From positions 1 to 9,982 of the forward strand of contig JBDKTZ010000484.1 in assembly GCA_039679975.1 (NCBI GenBank): a DNA stretch of 9,982 bases, read 5' to 3'. Of this stretch, positions 1-6,324 are shown piece by piece; the first letter of the stretch is position 1, and each line of letters opens with the position of its first letter. The notes under the pieces are model-generated. The model had not been told where the DNA came from. It saw nothing but the letters and a program-made list of their open reading frames with translations, and made no database searches. The DNA is from JBCFBK01 sp039679975 (GTDB lineage: Bacteria > Bacteroidota > Bacteroidia > Bacteroidales > Prolixibacteraceae). Position numbers and translations under genes: made by a program.

Positions 1-375
1 GGACTGGGCATCGATTTTACAGCACGGGATTTGCAAAATAAATTAAAAGATAAGGGGCTGCCCTGGGAAAAAAGCAAGGCTTTTGACCGGTCGGCAGTGA
101 TTAGCGCCGACTTTATTCAAAAAGCAGATTTGCCCGATATGAACGCCGTAAAATTTGAACTCAGAAAGAATGGAGTGACCGTGCAACGGGGCGATTCGTC
201 CTGGATGTTATTCACGATCGATGAATTGATCAGCCACATTTCAAATTACTTTACCCTCAAGATCGGCGATCTGATTTATACAGGCACTCCTTCGGGCGTA
301 GGCCCCGTGGCGATGGGCGACAGGCTTGAAGGTTTCCTGGAAGGACGGAAAATGTTTGATTTCCTGATAAAATAG
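1..375 (+). CDS. Fumarylacetoacetate hydrolase (FAH) family protein, 3' part
   Basis: The frame is open from base 1, so the 5' end of the gene lies outside the window; 124 residues are visible. The fragment begins GLGIDFTARDLQ, the conserved centre of small FAH-fold enzymes, and ends with the family's C-terminal signature IYTGTPSGVGPVAMGD followed by a short strand region. The K-x-F-D segment (KAFDRSAVIS) is the usual substrate-pocket stretch. The match is closest to the short (about 200 residue) YcgM/FAHD1-like group, whose members act on acylpyruvates or on oxaloacetate as cytoplasmic metal-dependent hydrolases, decarboxylases or tautomerases; which reaction applies cannot be told from this fragment. 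The TTG at 31 is an internal Leu codon, not a start. The gene is convergent with the yceI-like gene and shares a terminator with it. Confidence 0.88.
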   Translation, partial: GLGIDFTARDLQNKLKDKGLPWEKSKAFDRSAVISADFIQKADLPDMNAVKFELRKNGVTVQRGDSSWMLFTIDELISHISNYFTLKIGDLIYTGTPSGVGPVAMGDRLEGFLEGRKMFDFLIK

Positions 376-408
376 AAAAGGTGGCAGACTTTATGTCTGC
401 CACCTTTT
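376..408. terminator. Bidirectional rho-independent terminator between convergent genes
   Basis: A perfect 14-bp stem (376-389 pairs with 395-408, arm AAAAGGTGGCAGAC) encloses a 5-nt loop TTTAT. It starts one base after the FAH stop codon and ends five bases before the stop of the convergent yceI-like gene. The A-run at one foot and T-run at the other make it usable from both strands. Confidence 0.9.
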
Positions 409-413
409 GATAT

Positions 414-986
414 TTAGTCTTGCATAACTAACTTAACACCGATCTCGAAATTATCATAAATCACCTTATCTCCCAGATCGTTGAAGAATGATTTCGATCC
501 GTAACGGACGTTATACCTGGCGCGGTTAACTGTTATTGCGGTGGTATACACATCGCCGTCTTTTTTTACGTCGAATTCGACCGGATTGGTGGTCCCTTTT
601 ATGGTGAGATCACCTTTTACATGTGCTGTTTGATCCTTAAACTTTGCTTTTTCTTTAATTACCAGGGTGGCTTCAGGATATTTTTCAACCGAAAAGAAAT
701 CATCCGATTTCAGGTGCCCCACCAGCTTCCCGTTCGTCTCGGAATCGGTCAGATCCACGTTTTTAATACTCGTCATGTCAATGACGAATTTTCCGGATAT
801 AATGGCATTATTTTCAATAGTCATTGTTCCGCTTTTCAATGCGATCGTTCCGTTGTGCTGGCCGGTCACTTTCTTTCCCAGCCAGGTAACCTCTGTTTTT
901 TCGGGATTGGCTTTAAGTTCTTCCGCACTCAAGTTGCCGCTTACTGCAAGGCTCATCAATACTAACATTGTTTTCATTTTATTCAT
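414..986 (-). CDS. YceI-like family periplasmic protein
   Basis: A 190-residue protein of the YceI family (lipocalin-like beta-barrel, known in some members to bind polyisoprenoids). An N-terminal signal peptide of about 21 residues has a hydrophobic core MLVLMSLAVSG and a likely cleavage after LSA, so the mature protein is predicted to be periplasmic. The YceI domain fills residues about 27-187; typical segments are VTWLGKKVTGQHNGTI near the start, DMTSIKNVDL in the middle, LVGHLKSDDFFSVEKYPEA, and KGDLTIKGTTNPVEFDV. The start at 986 gives MNKMKTMLV; an internal ATG at 977 (MKTMLV) is also possible and gives the same signal peptide. It lies 15 bp downstream of pirin on the same strand, so it is very probably cotranscribed with it. 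The physiological ligand is unknown here. Confidence 0.9.
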   Translation of the reverse strand: MNKMKTMLVLMSLAVSGNLSAEELKANPEKTEVTWLGKKVTGQHNGTIALKSGTMTIENNAIISGKFVIDMTSIKNVDLTDSETNGKLVGHLKSDDFFSVEKYPEATLVIKEKAKFKDQTAHVKGDLTIKGTTNPVEFDVKKDGDVYTTAITVNRARYNVRYGSKSFFNDLGDKVIYDNFEIGVKLVMQD

Positions 987-1001
987 TTTTATGGTTCATA
1001 T

Positions 1002-1715
1002 TTAAAAATTCATGGGTACTTCCATCAATAAAAGTTGAGTTTCACTTTTTATGTCAAACGACAGGGAAGAGGTTTCGCTGACTCCCAGTCCGTCTCTTCT
1101 TCCCAGTTCCAGATCTGCAACTGTTGCTTTCCCTTCTAATACAAACACGTACACGCCATTGTCTTTGTTTTTTAACTGGTATTCGACAATCTTGTTTTCT
1201 GTGAATTTGCCCATATGGAACCAGGCTTGCTGATAAATCCAAACACCCTGATCGTCAGGATTGGGAGAAAGAATCTGATAAAATTCGTTTTCTTTTTCCA
1301 CATCCCGCAGTGAGATCTGATCATATCGGGGTGTCAGATTTTTTCGGTCCGGGAAAATCCATATCTGAAGGAACCTGACTTCTTTATCTTTATTCAGGTT
1401 ATACTCGCTGTGAAAGATTCCTGTACCGGCGCTCATCACCTGAACATCACCTTCACGAATAACAACGTGATTATCCATGCTGTCTTTGTGCTCCAGATCG
1501 CCCGCCAGCGGGATCGATACGATTTCCATGTTGTCGTGCGGATGTTTTCCAAAACCTCTTCCCGCCATGACGGTGTCGTCGTTCAATACCCGCAGGGCGC
1601 CGAAATGGATACGTTCAGGATTGTAATAATTGGCAAAACTGAAGGTATGGTAACTGTTTAACCAGCCATGGTCGGCATGCCCCCGCGTGTTTGCCTGATG
1701 AAATACAGTTTTCAT
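1002..1715 (-). CDS. Pirin family protein (bicupin, YhhW-like)
   Basis: A 237-residue cytoplasmic bicupin, the same size as E. coli YhhW (a quercetin 2,3-dioxygenase in vitro). The N-terminal cupin carries the complete pirin metal site: H58 and H60 in GKHPHDNME and H102 and E104 in GIFHSEYN, matching His-x-His and His-x-Glu of human pirin. The start MKTVFHQANTRGHADHGWL is the standard pirin N-terminus, so the start at 1715 is sound. The C-terminal half (about 150-237) is the second, non-metal cupin. Pirins bind iron and are tied to redox sensing or stress; the true substrate of bacterial members is generally unknown. The gene sits 107 bp downstream of an araC-type regulator and 15 bp upstream of the yceI-like gene. 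A good -7 element and repeats in the upstream gap suggest that the regulator controls it. Confidence 0.93.
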   Translation of the reverse strand: MKTVFHQANTRGHADHGWLNSYHTFSFANYYNPERIHFGALRVLNDDTVMAGRGFGKHPHDNMEIVSIPLAGDLEHKDSMDNHVVIREGDVQVMSAGTGIFHSEYNLNKDKEVRFLQIWIFPDRKNLTPRYDQISLRDVEKENEFYQILSPNPDDQGVWIYQQAWFHMGKFTENKIVEYQLKNKDNGVYVFVLEGKATVADLELGRRDGLGVSETSSLSFDIKSETQLLLMEVPMNF

Positions 1716-1762
1716 GATTCATTGTCCTTTCTTTTTATTGATTTCCTCATTGCTTGATGATA

Positions 1763-1770
1763 CAAAGGTA
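1763..1770 (-). promoter_or_regulatory. Bacteroidota-type -7 element for pirin-yceI
   Basis: Read on the minus strand this is TACCTTTG, an exact match to the Bacteroidota primary sigma -7 form TAnnTTTG, 47 bp upstream of the pirin start. No TTTG is present at the expected -33 position (about 1790-1795); instead the dyad and direct repeats begin there, as expected for an activator-dependent promoter. Activator dependence is inference. Confidence 0.6.
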
Positions 1771-1796
1771 CGGCGATGTTGTTGGCTTCACCGTAC
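1768..1796. promoter_or_regulatory. Imperfect dyad overlapping the pirin promoter
   Basis: Arms GTACGGCGA (1768-1776) and TCACCGTAC (1788-1796) are inverted repeats with 8 of 9 positions matching, separated by 11 bp. The left arm overlaps the -7 element and the right arm covers the -33 position, so a protein bound here would directly affect transcription of pirin. The function is inferred from position only. Confidence 0.4.
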
Positions 1797-1797
1797 G

Positions 1798-1828
1798 AAA
1801 ATCAGGACGGAGATTGCAAAAATCAGGA
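1798..1828. promoter_or_regulatory. Two direct repeats 21 bp apart, candidate AraC-type operator
   Basis: The 10-mer AAAATCAGGA occurs exactly at 1798-1807 and again at 1819-1828, two helical turns apart. On the minus strand the copies read TCCTGATTTT followed by CGTAC or TGCAA. A related third copy lies at 1847-1855 (AAAATCGAG) inside the araC coding end. The distal copy spans the araC stop codon. Direct repeats at 21-bp spacing next to the -33 position are the classical layout for an AraC-family activator, and the araC gene is adjacent. No binding is shown. Confidence 0.5.
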
Positions 1829-2704
1829 TTGACGAGCCGAATTGCGAAAATCGAGCGGTGACGTGCCGCTGTATCGCTTGAAAAAATTACTGAAATGCGC
1901 CGGTTCCTCAAATCCCAGATTATACGAAAGTTCCTTGTTTGTGAGTTCAGTAAACAGTAAAACCCGTTTGGCTTCAATCAGAATGCGATCGAGAATGTAT
2001 TCTTTGGCCGATTTTCCGGTAAGGGTTTTGACCAGCTTATTGAGATAGTCGCTGGTTACGGCCAGCATCTCGGCATAATCCGAAACTTTATGATACTCCT
2101 GATAATGCGTGTCAATCAGTTCCTTAAAACGCCTGACCAGCTGATTGCCGGTTTCAATGGCTTGCGGATTTTCGTTTTTATAACGGGTGCAGTGGTTATT
2201 GCTTTGGATCAAAAGCAATTTCAATAAAGCGCCCTGCGCTTCTTTTTTATATTCGATATCAATACCGTCGTAATGCCTGATCTGTCGGATGATATCGAGA
2301 TACTGGTCAAATTGGCCAGCAGGGATAGGGAGTGGAGGAGATTCGCTGTGCTTGTTGAACAGATAAACATCCTCGATCATCTGATCGGGAATCTGATTCC
2401 GGATCAGAAATAACCTGGTGAAATTGATGACCCACCCTTCGGGTTTTTCAGCCGCGATAACCTGATGAACCTGCCCGGGATGGATAAAATGCAGACTGTT
2501 ACCCGACAGCTCGTATTCTTTAAAATCGATGATGTGTTTGCCCTTGCCTTCTTTAACCAGCAGAATTGTAAAATAGTTATGACGGTGAGGCCTGTCAGGA
2601 CTACCTCCCGATAATTCATACAAATCGGCCATGCTTTTCAGAATGAAATCAGTACTTGTTCCTGTGCCGGTAATCAAGTCATATGTTTTTATCTCGTCGT
2701 GCAT
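1823..2704 (-). CDS. AraC family transcriptional regulator
   Basis: A 293-residue regulator with the usual two-part plan. Residues about 20-100 form an N-terminal cupin-like sensing domain (HRHNYFTILLVKEGKGKH, then HFIHPGQVHQV), with H40 and H42 on the first strand. Residues about 190-290 are the AraC/XylS DNA-binding domain: the first helix-turn-helix is around 206-228 (KVSDYAEMLAVTSDYLNKLV) and the second around 255-277, ending in the family signature ELSYNLGFEEPAHFSNFFKRY and SGTSPLDFR. The effector is unknown. Pirin and the yceI-like gene follow on the same strand after 107 bp, where repeats suited to AraC-type binding are found, so they are the likely targets. A copy of the same 10-mer upstream of araC (2792-2801) hints at autoregulation. 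A weak -7-like TATTTATG (minus strand, 2753-2760) could be its promoter. Confidence 0.93.
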   Translation of the reverse strand: MHDEIKTYDLITGTGTSTDFILKSMADLYELSGGSPDRPHRHNYFTILLVKEGKGKHIIDFKEYELSGNSLHFIHPGQVHQVIAAEKPEGWVINFTRLFLIRNQIPDQMIEDVYLFNKHSESPPLPIPAGQFDQYLDIIRQIRHYDGIDIEYKKEAQGALLKLLLIQSNNHCTRYKNENPQAIETGNQLVRRFKELIDTHYQEYHKVSDYAEMLAVTSDYLNKLVKTLTGKSAKEYILDRILIEAKRVLLFTELTNKELSYNLGFEEPAHFSNFFKRYSGTSPLDFRNSARQS

Positions 2705-2779
2705 GTTGTTTAAATAGCTGAATTATCAAACAAGACTGCCGGAGAATATGTTCATAAATACAGGCGCTGTACACGTCAG

Positions 2780-2811
2780 AAAAGAAACTCTTCCTGATTT
2801 TAGTTTCTTTT
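2780..2811 (-). terminator. Hairpin after the DUF4861 gene, possible terminator
   Basis: A perfect 10-bp inverted repeat (2780-2789 AAAAGAAACT with 2802-2811) with a 12-nt loop starts directly after the stop codon of the DUF4861 gene. On the minus strand the second arm ends in four T. The stem is A/T-rich, so it would be a weak terminator. The loop contains TCCTGATTTT, the same 10-mer as the repeats before pirin, so the site may be an operator instead. Confidence 0.4.
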
Positions 2812-4074
2812 TCACTGAGTTATTTTTGCATCCAATAAAGCCTGATGCCTATCCAGAAAGCGTTTAAAACCTTCAATAGAGTTGATGCCTGAGGCATCTT
2901 GCTCCCAGATACCGCCAAAATAATAAGTGATCTCATTCTTTTCCGGCTTCAGAACAACAATATGGCTGTACTTATCTTCCGTATTTTCGGTGAGATCTTT
3001 TCCTCTGAAAAAGACGAATAAACCCATTTTATCATTTTCGAGGCTTTGTTTGCCAAAGGTGGCCAGGTATTGCCATTCTCCTTCTGATGCTGAAGAATTC
3101 AAGACGATTGTACTATCCATTTTGACAATGCCCGTGCAAATATTATCGATGGGACCGGTAGTCGTTAAATGCGCTTTGGTGAGGTAGCTGCCCGCGCGAA
3201 TGGAAAGCTCGGATATCAGGTCGGTTTTACCATTGGCAAACTCCCATCCGTAATAGTTTGTGGTGACCTTTGATTCAAGCAAACCACTATACGAAACTTC
3301 ACTATACAAACTGTCTGTCTTCGCTATCCGATTGGCGGCCGAATCGGCCCAGTGGGCAATTGTGCCGATACCCAGCGACTCACCTACTTTCAGGATGTCT
3401 GCCCCCCAATCGCTCATTTTGTGGTAGGAGTCAAAGCCATCCAGGCCTACTTTATGAAGAATAAGTTTGCTGGTTTTTTTTCCGAAGATGTCGTTGGCAT
3501 TCCGCCAGTCCAGGTAAAAGCGGAACCCGATCTTATCCGATTCCCATCCAGGTCCTTCATAACGAATATCAAAAGAATGATCAGTATGTTTTTTGTCTAC
3601 TTTCAGCGACTTTACATCTTTCCAGTCTCCGCCCACGTACTCATATTGTTCATTCCCATTTTTCTTTTTTACCCAAACCCATTCACCCCCGTCTTTTACC
3701 GATATCTCTGCCTGCGTTTTCGCAGAAAATGCCTTTGGCGTTCCCCGCTGAAGAATGATCTTTTTTTGTTCGCTCGCGGAAAAATCAGTTTGTACCAGGA
3801 TTGACAACACTTTTCCGTCTTTACGGATCACCTGCGCCGGGATTTCTTTTTTCCCGTCATATGCAACCAGTTCACTGTCGGGAATTGAAGTAATCGATTG
3901 TATCAGTTGGACCGAATCAAGTTCACACACCAATTCATTGACCGGTTCGGACAGAGGATTCCTGATCATGGCAATTTCTTTCTGACTGCATGCATAAATA
4001 GCGGGCATAAGCACGAACAAACTAAGCAAACGGGAATTCATAGAAATGGTGTTTAAGGTGTTATTTTTATTCAT
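2812..4074 (-). CDS. DUF4861 family lipoprotein
   Basis: A 420-residue protein that I recognise as DUF4861 family: the opening IRNPLSEPVNELVCELDSVQL, the central YEGPGWESDKIGFRFYLDWRN and the C-terminal YYFGGIWEQ are typical. It has a lipoprotein signal peptide: hydrophobic LLSLFVLMPAIYA before Cys29, so it is probably membrane-anchored on the periplasmic side or exported. The DUF4861 domain covers about 35-415. In Bacteroidota the family is often encoded near uronate or pectin degradation genes, but I know of no settled reaction. An internal ATG at 4041 (MNSRLLSLF) would give a shorter, more conventional signal peptide (Cys18) and is a real alternative start. No carbohydrate-active neighbours are visible; it sits 69 bp after nadD and 107 bp before araC. 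No clear -7 element is seen in the gap 4075-4143. Confidence 0.78.
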   Translation of the reverse strand: MNKNNTLNTISMNSRLLSLFVLMPAIYACSQKEIAMIRNPLSEPVNELVCELDSVQLIQSITSIPDSELVAYDGKKEIPAQVIRKDGKVLSILVQTDFSASEQKKIILQRGTPKAFSAKTQAEISVKDGGEWVWVKKKNGNEQYEYVGGDWKDVKSLKVDKKHTDHSFDIRYEGPGWESDKIGFRFYLDWRNANDIFGKKTSKLILHKVGLDGFDSYHKMSDWGADILKVGESLGIGTIAHWADSAANRIAKTDSLYSEVSYSGLLESKVTTNYYGWEFANGKTDLISELSIRAGSYLTKAHLTTTGPIDNICTGIVKMDSTIVLNSSASEGEWQYLATFGKQSLENDKMGLFVFFRGKDLTENTEDKYSHIVVLKPEKNEITYYFGGIWEQDASGINSIEGFKRFLDRHQALLDAKITQ

Positions 4075-4143
4075 GCTAATTTAAATCAACTTTTTGTGAT
4101 TAAGATGATGATCAGTACTCTTTTTAATTCGGTAGCTTGTTAT

Positions 4144-4722
4144 TTAGGGTTTGCGGTAAAAATTCATTTCGGTCATGTACCGGTAGGCCTTATCGGGCAT
4201 GAAATAGCTGATGTTTTTTCCGTCGGCAACCGCCTGGCGGATAAAGGAAGCTGAAATCTCCATCAGGGGAGCATTCACCATATGAATATGCGGATGAAGT
4301 TCTATGCGCGGCGTCTGATCGCCGGGACGGGGATAAACCAGTATGTGATGATTTTTCAGTATTTCATCGGCATTTTTCCATTTGTGAAAGTGCTTTAGAT
4401 TGTCTGAACCCATGAGCAGGTAAAATTCATGACCGGGATGAGCTTCCTGCAGATAGACAAGAGTGTCGATGGTATAGGAGGGGCGGGGAAGCTTAAACTC
4501 AATATTCGATGCCCGGAAACGATTATCATCTTCGATGACCCGGTTAACCATTGCCAGCCGGTGATAATCCTTCAGTAAATGCGCTTCTTCCTTAAACGGA
4601 TTTTGCGGACTGACAATGAACCAAAGCTGTTGTATTTCGGTAAATTCGACCATGTAATTGGCGATTGCCATATGACCAATATGGATCGGGTTAAAAGTTC
4701 CAAAATACAAACCTATCTTCAT
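4144..4722 (-). CDS. nadD: Nicotinate-nucleotide adenylyltransferase
   Basis: A 192-residue cytoplasmic enzyme that joins nicotinate mononucleotide and ATP to make deamido-NAD, the penultimate step of NAD synthesis. Hallmarks seen: GTFNPIHIGH at residues 8-17 with the H-x-G-H nucleotidyltransferase motif (H14, H17); PSYTIDTL at about 81-88, which lines the nicotinate pocket; LMGSDN at about 103-108; and ISASFIR at 156-162, the ISxSxIR ATP-binding motif. The length is normal for NadD. The start MKIGLYFGTFNP places the first motif as expected. It is the last gene of a yicC-gmk-nadD run, 33 bp after gmk. The gap carries heptanucleotide repeats rather than a promoter, so it is probably transcribed with gmk. 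Confidence 0.95.
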   Translation of the reverse strand: MKIGLYFGTFNPIHIGHMAIANYMVEFTEIQQLWFIVSPQNPFKEEAHLLKDYHRLAMVNRVIEDDNRFRASNIEFKLPRPSYTIDTLVYLQEAHPGHEFYLLMGSDNLKHFHKWKNADEILKNHHILVYPRPGDQTPRIELHPHIHMVNAPLMEISASFIRQAVADGKNISYFMPDKAYRYMTEMNFYRKP

Positions 4723-4729
4723 AGCAGGA

Positions 4730-4757
4730 AGCTGTTAGCTGTTGGCTTTTAGCTGTT
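4730..4757. repeat. Heptanucleotide repeat between gmk and nadD
   Basis: Four consecutive 7-bp units, AGCTGTT, AGCTGTT, GGCTTTT and AGCTGTT, fill most of the 33-bp gmk-nadD gap and overlap the last two bases of the gmk stop region. On the coding strand the units read as variants of AACAGCT. The role is unknown; replication slippage or an untranslated spacer is possible. Confidence 0.7.
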
Positions 4758-5340
4758 AGTGAACATTCTTCGTCTCTTGGATAAACGCTTTTACGATCTT
4801 TTCGGCCTCGGACAATGCCCGCTGAAGGTCGTTATTAACTAATATCACATCAAAGTTAGAGGAAAATGTCATTTCATAGGCTGCTTTTTCTACTCTTTTC
4901 CTGATAATTTCGGGAGAGTCAGTCGATCGTCTGATCAGCCGAAGCTTCAATTCTTCAACGGAAGGCGGCTGGATAAAAACAGCCAGCGCGTCCTCACCAT
5001 AGAATTTTTTGATGTTTGTGCCGCCCACCACGTCGACATCGAAAATCACGTGCTTCCCTTTGTCCCTGATCCGTTCAACTTCCGATATCAGCGTACCATA
5101 ATAAGTTCCCGGATAAACTTCTTCCCATTCCAGAAATTCATTGTTGTTTATTTTACTTTTGAATTCTTCCTCGCTTAAGAAATAGTAATCGACTCCATTG
5201 GTTTCTGAGATCCGCGGAGCCCTGCTGGTGGCCGATATTGAAAATTCAAGAGCTGCGTTTTGTTTCAGAAGATGTTTTACAATCGTGGTCTTCCCTGCTC
5301 CTGAGGGCGCTGAAAATATGATTAGTTTTCCCTTGCTCAT
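4756..5340 (-). CDS. gmk: Guanylate kinase
   Basis: A 194-residue cytoplasmic kinase that phosphorylates GMP (and dGMP) to GDP with ATP, an essential step of purine nucleotide supply. The P-loop SAPSGAGKTT spans residues 10-19 with K17. The GMP-binding segment follows: SISATSRAPR (34-43), then GVDYYFLSEEEF and EWEEVYPGTYYGT. A later FDVDVVGG stretch and the lid RLIRRSTDSPEIIRKR are also in place. The length is typical and the start MSKGKLIIFSAPSGAGKTT is standard. It lies 30 bp downstream of yicC and 33 bp upstream of nadD. The yicC-gmk pairing is widely conserved, and these genes are most likely one operon. Confidence 0.96.
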   Translation of the reverse strand: MSKGKLIIFSAPSGAGKTTIVKHLLKQNAALEFSISATSRAPRISETNGVDYYFLSEEEFKSKINNNEFLEWEEVYPGTYYGTLISEVERIRDKGKHVIFDVDVVGGTNIKKFYGEDALAVFIQPPSVEELKLRLIRRSTDSPEIIRKRVEKAAYEMTFSSNFDVILVNNDLQRALSEAEKIVKAFIQETKNVH

Positions 5341-5370
5341 TGAAACTGATTGTCACTTTAAACCTTTAAC

Positions 5371-6246
5371 TTACAACACATTCAGCAGTTGTTCCTTGAT
5401 CTTTTCCAGGGAATCTTTCATTTGCACGACGATGCGCTGCATGTGACTCTCGTTGGCCTTACTGCCGATTGTATTAATTTCACGACCGATTTCCTGTGCA
5501 ATGAAGCCCAGCTTTTTACCTGCATCACCAGGACTGTTGAGCGTTTCCAGAAAATATTCGCAATGATTGGTGAGACGTACTTTTTCTTCGTTGATATCCA
5601 GTTTTTCAAGATAATAAATTAACTCCTGTTCAAAGCGGTTTTTGTCCATATTCCCGTTGATGTTAATTTCATTCAGACTTTCGAGAATGCGTGTTTTGAT
5701 GTTGACAATACGTTGTTCCTCGAATGGATCGATCTGTTTGAATAATTGCTGGATTTCTGCAATATTGGCGCGGATGTCGCGGCTAAGCGCTTCACCTTCC
5801 TGTATCCGGAACTGATCGACTGCCTGAATAACCAGTTGTACCTGGGCAAAAATCGTTTGCCATTCTTGTTCATCAATCTCGTCAAAGACAGTTTTAACGG
5901 CATCAGGAAGGCGCATTACTGACTGCATGATCTGCTCTGTGACGGGTAAGCCCAATTTTTTCTGGATACTGCTAAGTTGATTGAAATAGCTGGTCACAAT
6001 CGGTTCATTAATCGCCGAATTGCTTTCCATCCCATGATCTTCAATGAAGAGAGAAAAATCTATTTTACCACGGATGAGTTTTTCTGAAATCTCTTTTCTG
6101 ATAATGAGTTCTTTTTCCCTGTATAACATGGGGGTTCGCGTATTGATATCAATTTGCTTGCTGTTAAGCGATTTCAGTTCGATGGTTATCTTTTTATTGT
6201 CTGTCTCGAATTCGGCTTTTCCATAGCCGGTCATAGATTTGATCAT
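5371..6246 (-). CDS. yicC: YicC family protein (endoribonuclease YicC-like)
   Basis: A 291-residue protein, normal length for the family. The N-terminus MIKSMTGYGKAE is the family signature and fixes the start at 6246. The N-terminal YicC domain covers about 1-155 (ITIELKSLNSKQIDINTR, then IRGKIDFSLFIED-like strands), and the C-terminal DUF1732 domain about 205-291, with NHCEYFLETLNSPGDAGKKLGFIAQEIGREINTIGSKA, the most conserved stretch. E. coli YicC is reported as an endoribonuclease that can act on the small RNA RyhB; a similar RNase role here is inferred from the family. It is the first gene of the yicC-gmk-nadD run and has a well-matched promoter 25 bp upstream. Confidence 0.94.
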   Translation of the reverse strand: MIKSMTGYGKAEFETDNKKITIELKSLNSKQIDINTRTPMLYREKELIIRKEISEKLIRGKIDFSLFIEDHGMESNSAINEPIVTSYFNQLSSIQKKLGLPVTEQIMQSVMRLPDAVKTVFDEIDEQEWQTIFAQVQLVIQAVDQFRIQEGEALSRDIRANIAEIQQLFKQIDPFEEQRIVNIKTRILESLNEININGNMDKNRFEQELIYYLEKLDINEEKVRLTNHCEYFLETLNSPGDAGKKLGFIAQEIGREINTIGSKANESHMQRIVVQMKDSLEKIKEQLLNVL

Positions 6247-6271
6247 GTGGATATTTTTAGATATTGTCGTC

Positions 6272-6304
6272 CAAAGTTAACCAAATTTGGAATAAAAGTA
6301 TAAA
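6272..6304 (-). promoter_or_regulatory. Promoter of the yicC-gmk-nadD operon
   Basis: On the minus strand TAACTTTG (6279 to 6272) is an exact TAnnTTTG -7 element. Upstream after a 21-bp spacer is TTTA (6301-6304), a fair -33 match. The -7 element ends 25 bp before the yicC start. The spacer contains the 10-bp palindrome CCAAATTTGG (6281-6290), which could be an operator or chance. Confidence 0.65.
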
Positions 6305-6324
6305 GATCAGAGCCGGCGCGTTAT

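Noticed and set aside
31..375. TTG at 31 as the start of the FAH gene
   Set aside because: The conserved FAH sequence GLGIDFTARD continues upstream to base 1, so the gene is cut by the window edge.
2753..2760. TATTTATG as the araC promoter
   Set aside because: It differs from TAnnTTTG at one position and has no clear -33 partner, so it is too weak to list as a feature.
3352..3804. 150-codon plus-strand open frame opposite the DUF4861 gene
   Set aside because: It lies wholly antisense to a well-supported gene, its protein has no recognisable family features, and it lacks a promoter or signal sequence.
4730..4757. Heptad repeats as a CRISPR array
   Set aside because: The units are only 7 bp and have no spacers.
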